In this document: piece after piece, positions 41,751 to 42,644 of the stretch
How the letters are laid out: each line of letters starts with the position of its first letter
How positions within the stretch are numbered: position 1 is the first letter of the stretch
Assembly: GCA_900468805.1 (NCBI GenBank)
Contig: UEIF01000057.1
Span: 1 to 42,644 of the forward strand
Origin: Hyphomicrobiales bacterium
GTDB lineage: Bacteria; Pseudomonadota; Alphaproteobacteria; Rhizobiales; Rhizobiaceae
Direction of reading: 5' to 3'
DNA length: 42,644 nucleotides
Position numbers and translations under genes: made by a program
The notes under the pieces: generated by a model
What the model was told of the DNA's origin: nothing
The model's input: only the letters and a program-made list of their open reading frames with translations
Database searches by the model: none

Positions 41751-42644
41751 TTAGAAGTCGCGCTGGAGACGCAGGAAACCGAAGGTTTCGTCGTCGCCGT
41801 CGTCTTCGTCGTGATACTGAACGCTGACCTTGCTGCGTAGATTTTCAGCGATCTGGTAGTCGACGGTGACGCCAGTCGTGTAAGCGCTGCCGCCGCTGAA
41901 GCCCTTGCCGTCAGCATCGAGATCGATCTTGTCGAAATACTGGAAGGCCGGGGTAACGGCCCACTTGTCGGTGAGCTTCACCTTGTACTCGGCAGCGATC
42001 GTCCATTCGGACTCTTCATAGTAGTAGTTAGCACCGCTGGCCCAGATGCCAGCGAGGCCGAGGGTACCAGGCCCGATGTCGGCATACAGGATTGCGCGGA
42101 TAGCGCCTTCCTCGTTGTCGCTATCGTAGCTACCAAGCAGGTAACCGCTGAATGCGCCGCTCTTGAAGGAAACCTGGGCTGCAACGCCGAAGTTGTTCGG
42201 ACGTTCGTCCGGCTTCTCGTCGTAGGCTTCTTCAAGTTCGTCGAGCGAGATACCGGCTGCAAAGTTGTCGGTCTCGTACTGATAGCGGATCGAGTTGTGG
42301 GTCGTCTCATTGCTCGAGAGCGTGTCCGTCTCGCCGCTCAGATCGTCATCCCACCAGCTGTACTGCTTACCAACGCGGAAGCCGGCGATATCGATGTAAC
42401 CTTCATCGAGCGTCGTCGTCTGGTTGGTGGCGTTGTCAGCGTTGGTACGCAGCGTGATAACGCCCGTGAGCGTGCCGTATTCGGTGTCGTTCTTGGTCTG
42501 GAAGGTGACCTGACCACGGGTAACGGCATCCCAGTCGGAGTCGTTGGTGTTTCGATTGCCGCCAGCGTTTTGGCCGGCGTTAAGCTGGAAACGGATGTAA
42601 CCACTGATCTGAAGGCAGGTTTCGGTGCCTGGGATGTAGAAGTA
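41751..42644 (-). CDS. RopA-type outer-membrane porin (5' end outside window)
   Basis: The frame is open from the right window edge to TAA at 41751, giving 298 C-terminal residues. Near the edge it reads GTETCLQISGYIRFQLNAG, the typical early segment of Porin_2 family proteins of rhizobia (RopA) and Brucella (Omp2). Alternating beta-strand stretches follow, with acidic loops such as YHDEDDGDDE, and it ends in FGFLRLQRDF with the C-terminal phenylalanine needed for barrel assembly. It would form a general diffusion channel. It converges on ptsN. Which ropA paralogue it is cannot be settled. Confidence 0.88.
   Translation of the reverse strand, partial: YFYIPGTETCLQISGYIRFQLNAGQNAGGNRNTNDSDWDAVTRGQVTFQTKNDTEYGTLTGVITLRTNADNATNQTTTLDEGYIDIAGFRVGKQYSWWDDDLSGETDTLSSNETTHNSIRYQYETDNFAAGISLDELEEAYDEKPDERPNNFGVAAQVSFKSGAFSGYLLGSYDSDNEEGAIRAILYADIGPGTLGLAGIWASGANYYYEESEWTIAAEYKVKLTDKWAVTPAFQYFDKIDLDADGKGFSGGSAYTTGVTVDYQIAENLRSKVSVQYHDEDDGDDETFGFLRLQRDF

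Overview
The window looks like a piece of a Rhizobium genome (R. leguminosarum / R. etli group). The signs are a GC-rich, strongly GC3-biased coding style, a rhamnose locus with the rhaD / rhaRSTPQUK layout known from R. leguminosarum, a RopA-type Porin_2 outer-membrane protein, and rhizobial-style intergenic palindromes. I see no rRNA, tRNA, CRISPR array, insertion sequence or phage gene. Whether the replicon is the chromosome or a large plasmid cannot be told from here.

Region 1 (1-9.1 kb) is L-rhamnose uptake and catabolism. rhaD (cut by the window edge) reads leftward. rhaR, rhaS, rhaT, rhaP, rhaQ, rhaU and rhaK read rightward, the last genes joined by ATGA overlaps. The shared control region holds a 19-bp near-perfect inverted repeat whose outer ends form a TTGACA box on each strand, a plausible RhaR operator. 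A FAH/hydratase-family gene follows at 9.15 kb.

Region 2 (10.0-18.0 kb) is a ferric-hydroxamate siderophore locus: an AraC-type regulator, a TonB-dependent receptor, FhuC-, FhuD- and FhuB-like transporter parts, and a cytoplasmic siderophore-interacting reductase fused to DUF2218. A shared 14-bp motif precedes both the regulator and the receptor.

Region 3 (18.0-28.2 kb) is a catabolic and transport cluster. A leftward operon encodes a branched-chain-amino-acid-type ABC transporter, a GMC oxidoreductase and a 3-hydroxyisobutyrate dehydrogenase-like enzyme. It is flanked by a divergent LysR regulator, a small cupin and glutaryl-CoA dehydrogenase. Region 4 (28.2-32.7 kb) is mixed: a DUF4126 membrane protein, a flavin disulfide reductase, a DedA protein, a xylitol/sorbitol-type dehydrogenase, a 66-aa basic protein and a CopC-like protein.

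Region 5 (32.7-41.7 kb) is the high-affinity potassium uptake locus kdpFABCDE, followed by a PtsN-like EIIA gene. It contains two additional probable small membrane proteins: a 27-aa one before kdpF and a 27- or 51-aa one between kdpA and kdpB. It also has a TTTATA-N5-TTTATA element resembling the E. coli KdpE site, and several strong RNA hairpins, one covering the first Shine-Dalgarno sequence. This enlarged kdp operon is the most interesting part of the window. The window ends inside a leftward RopA-type porin gene.
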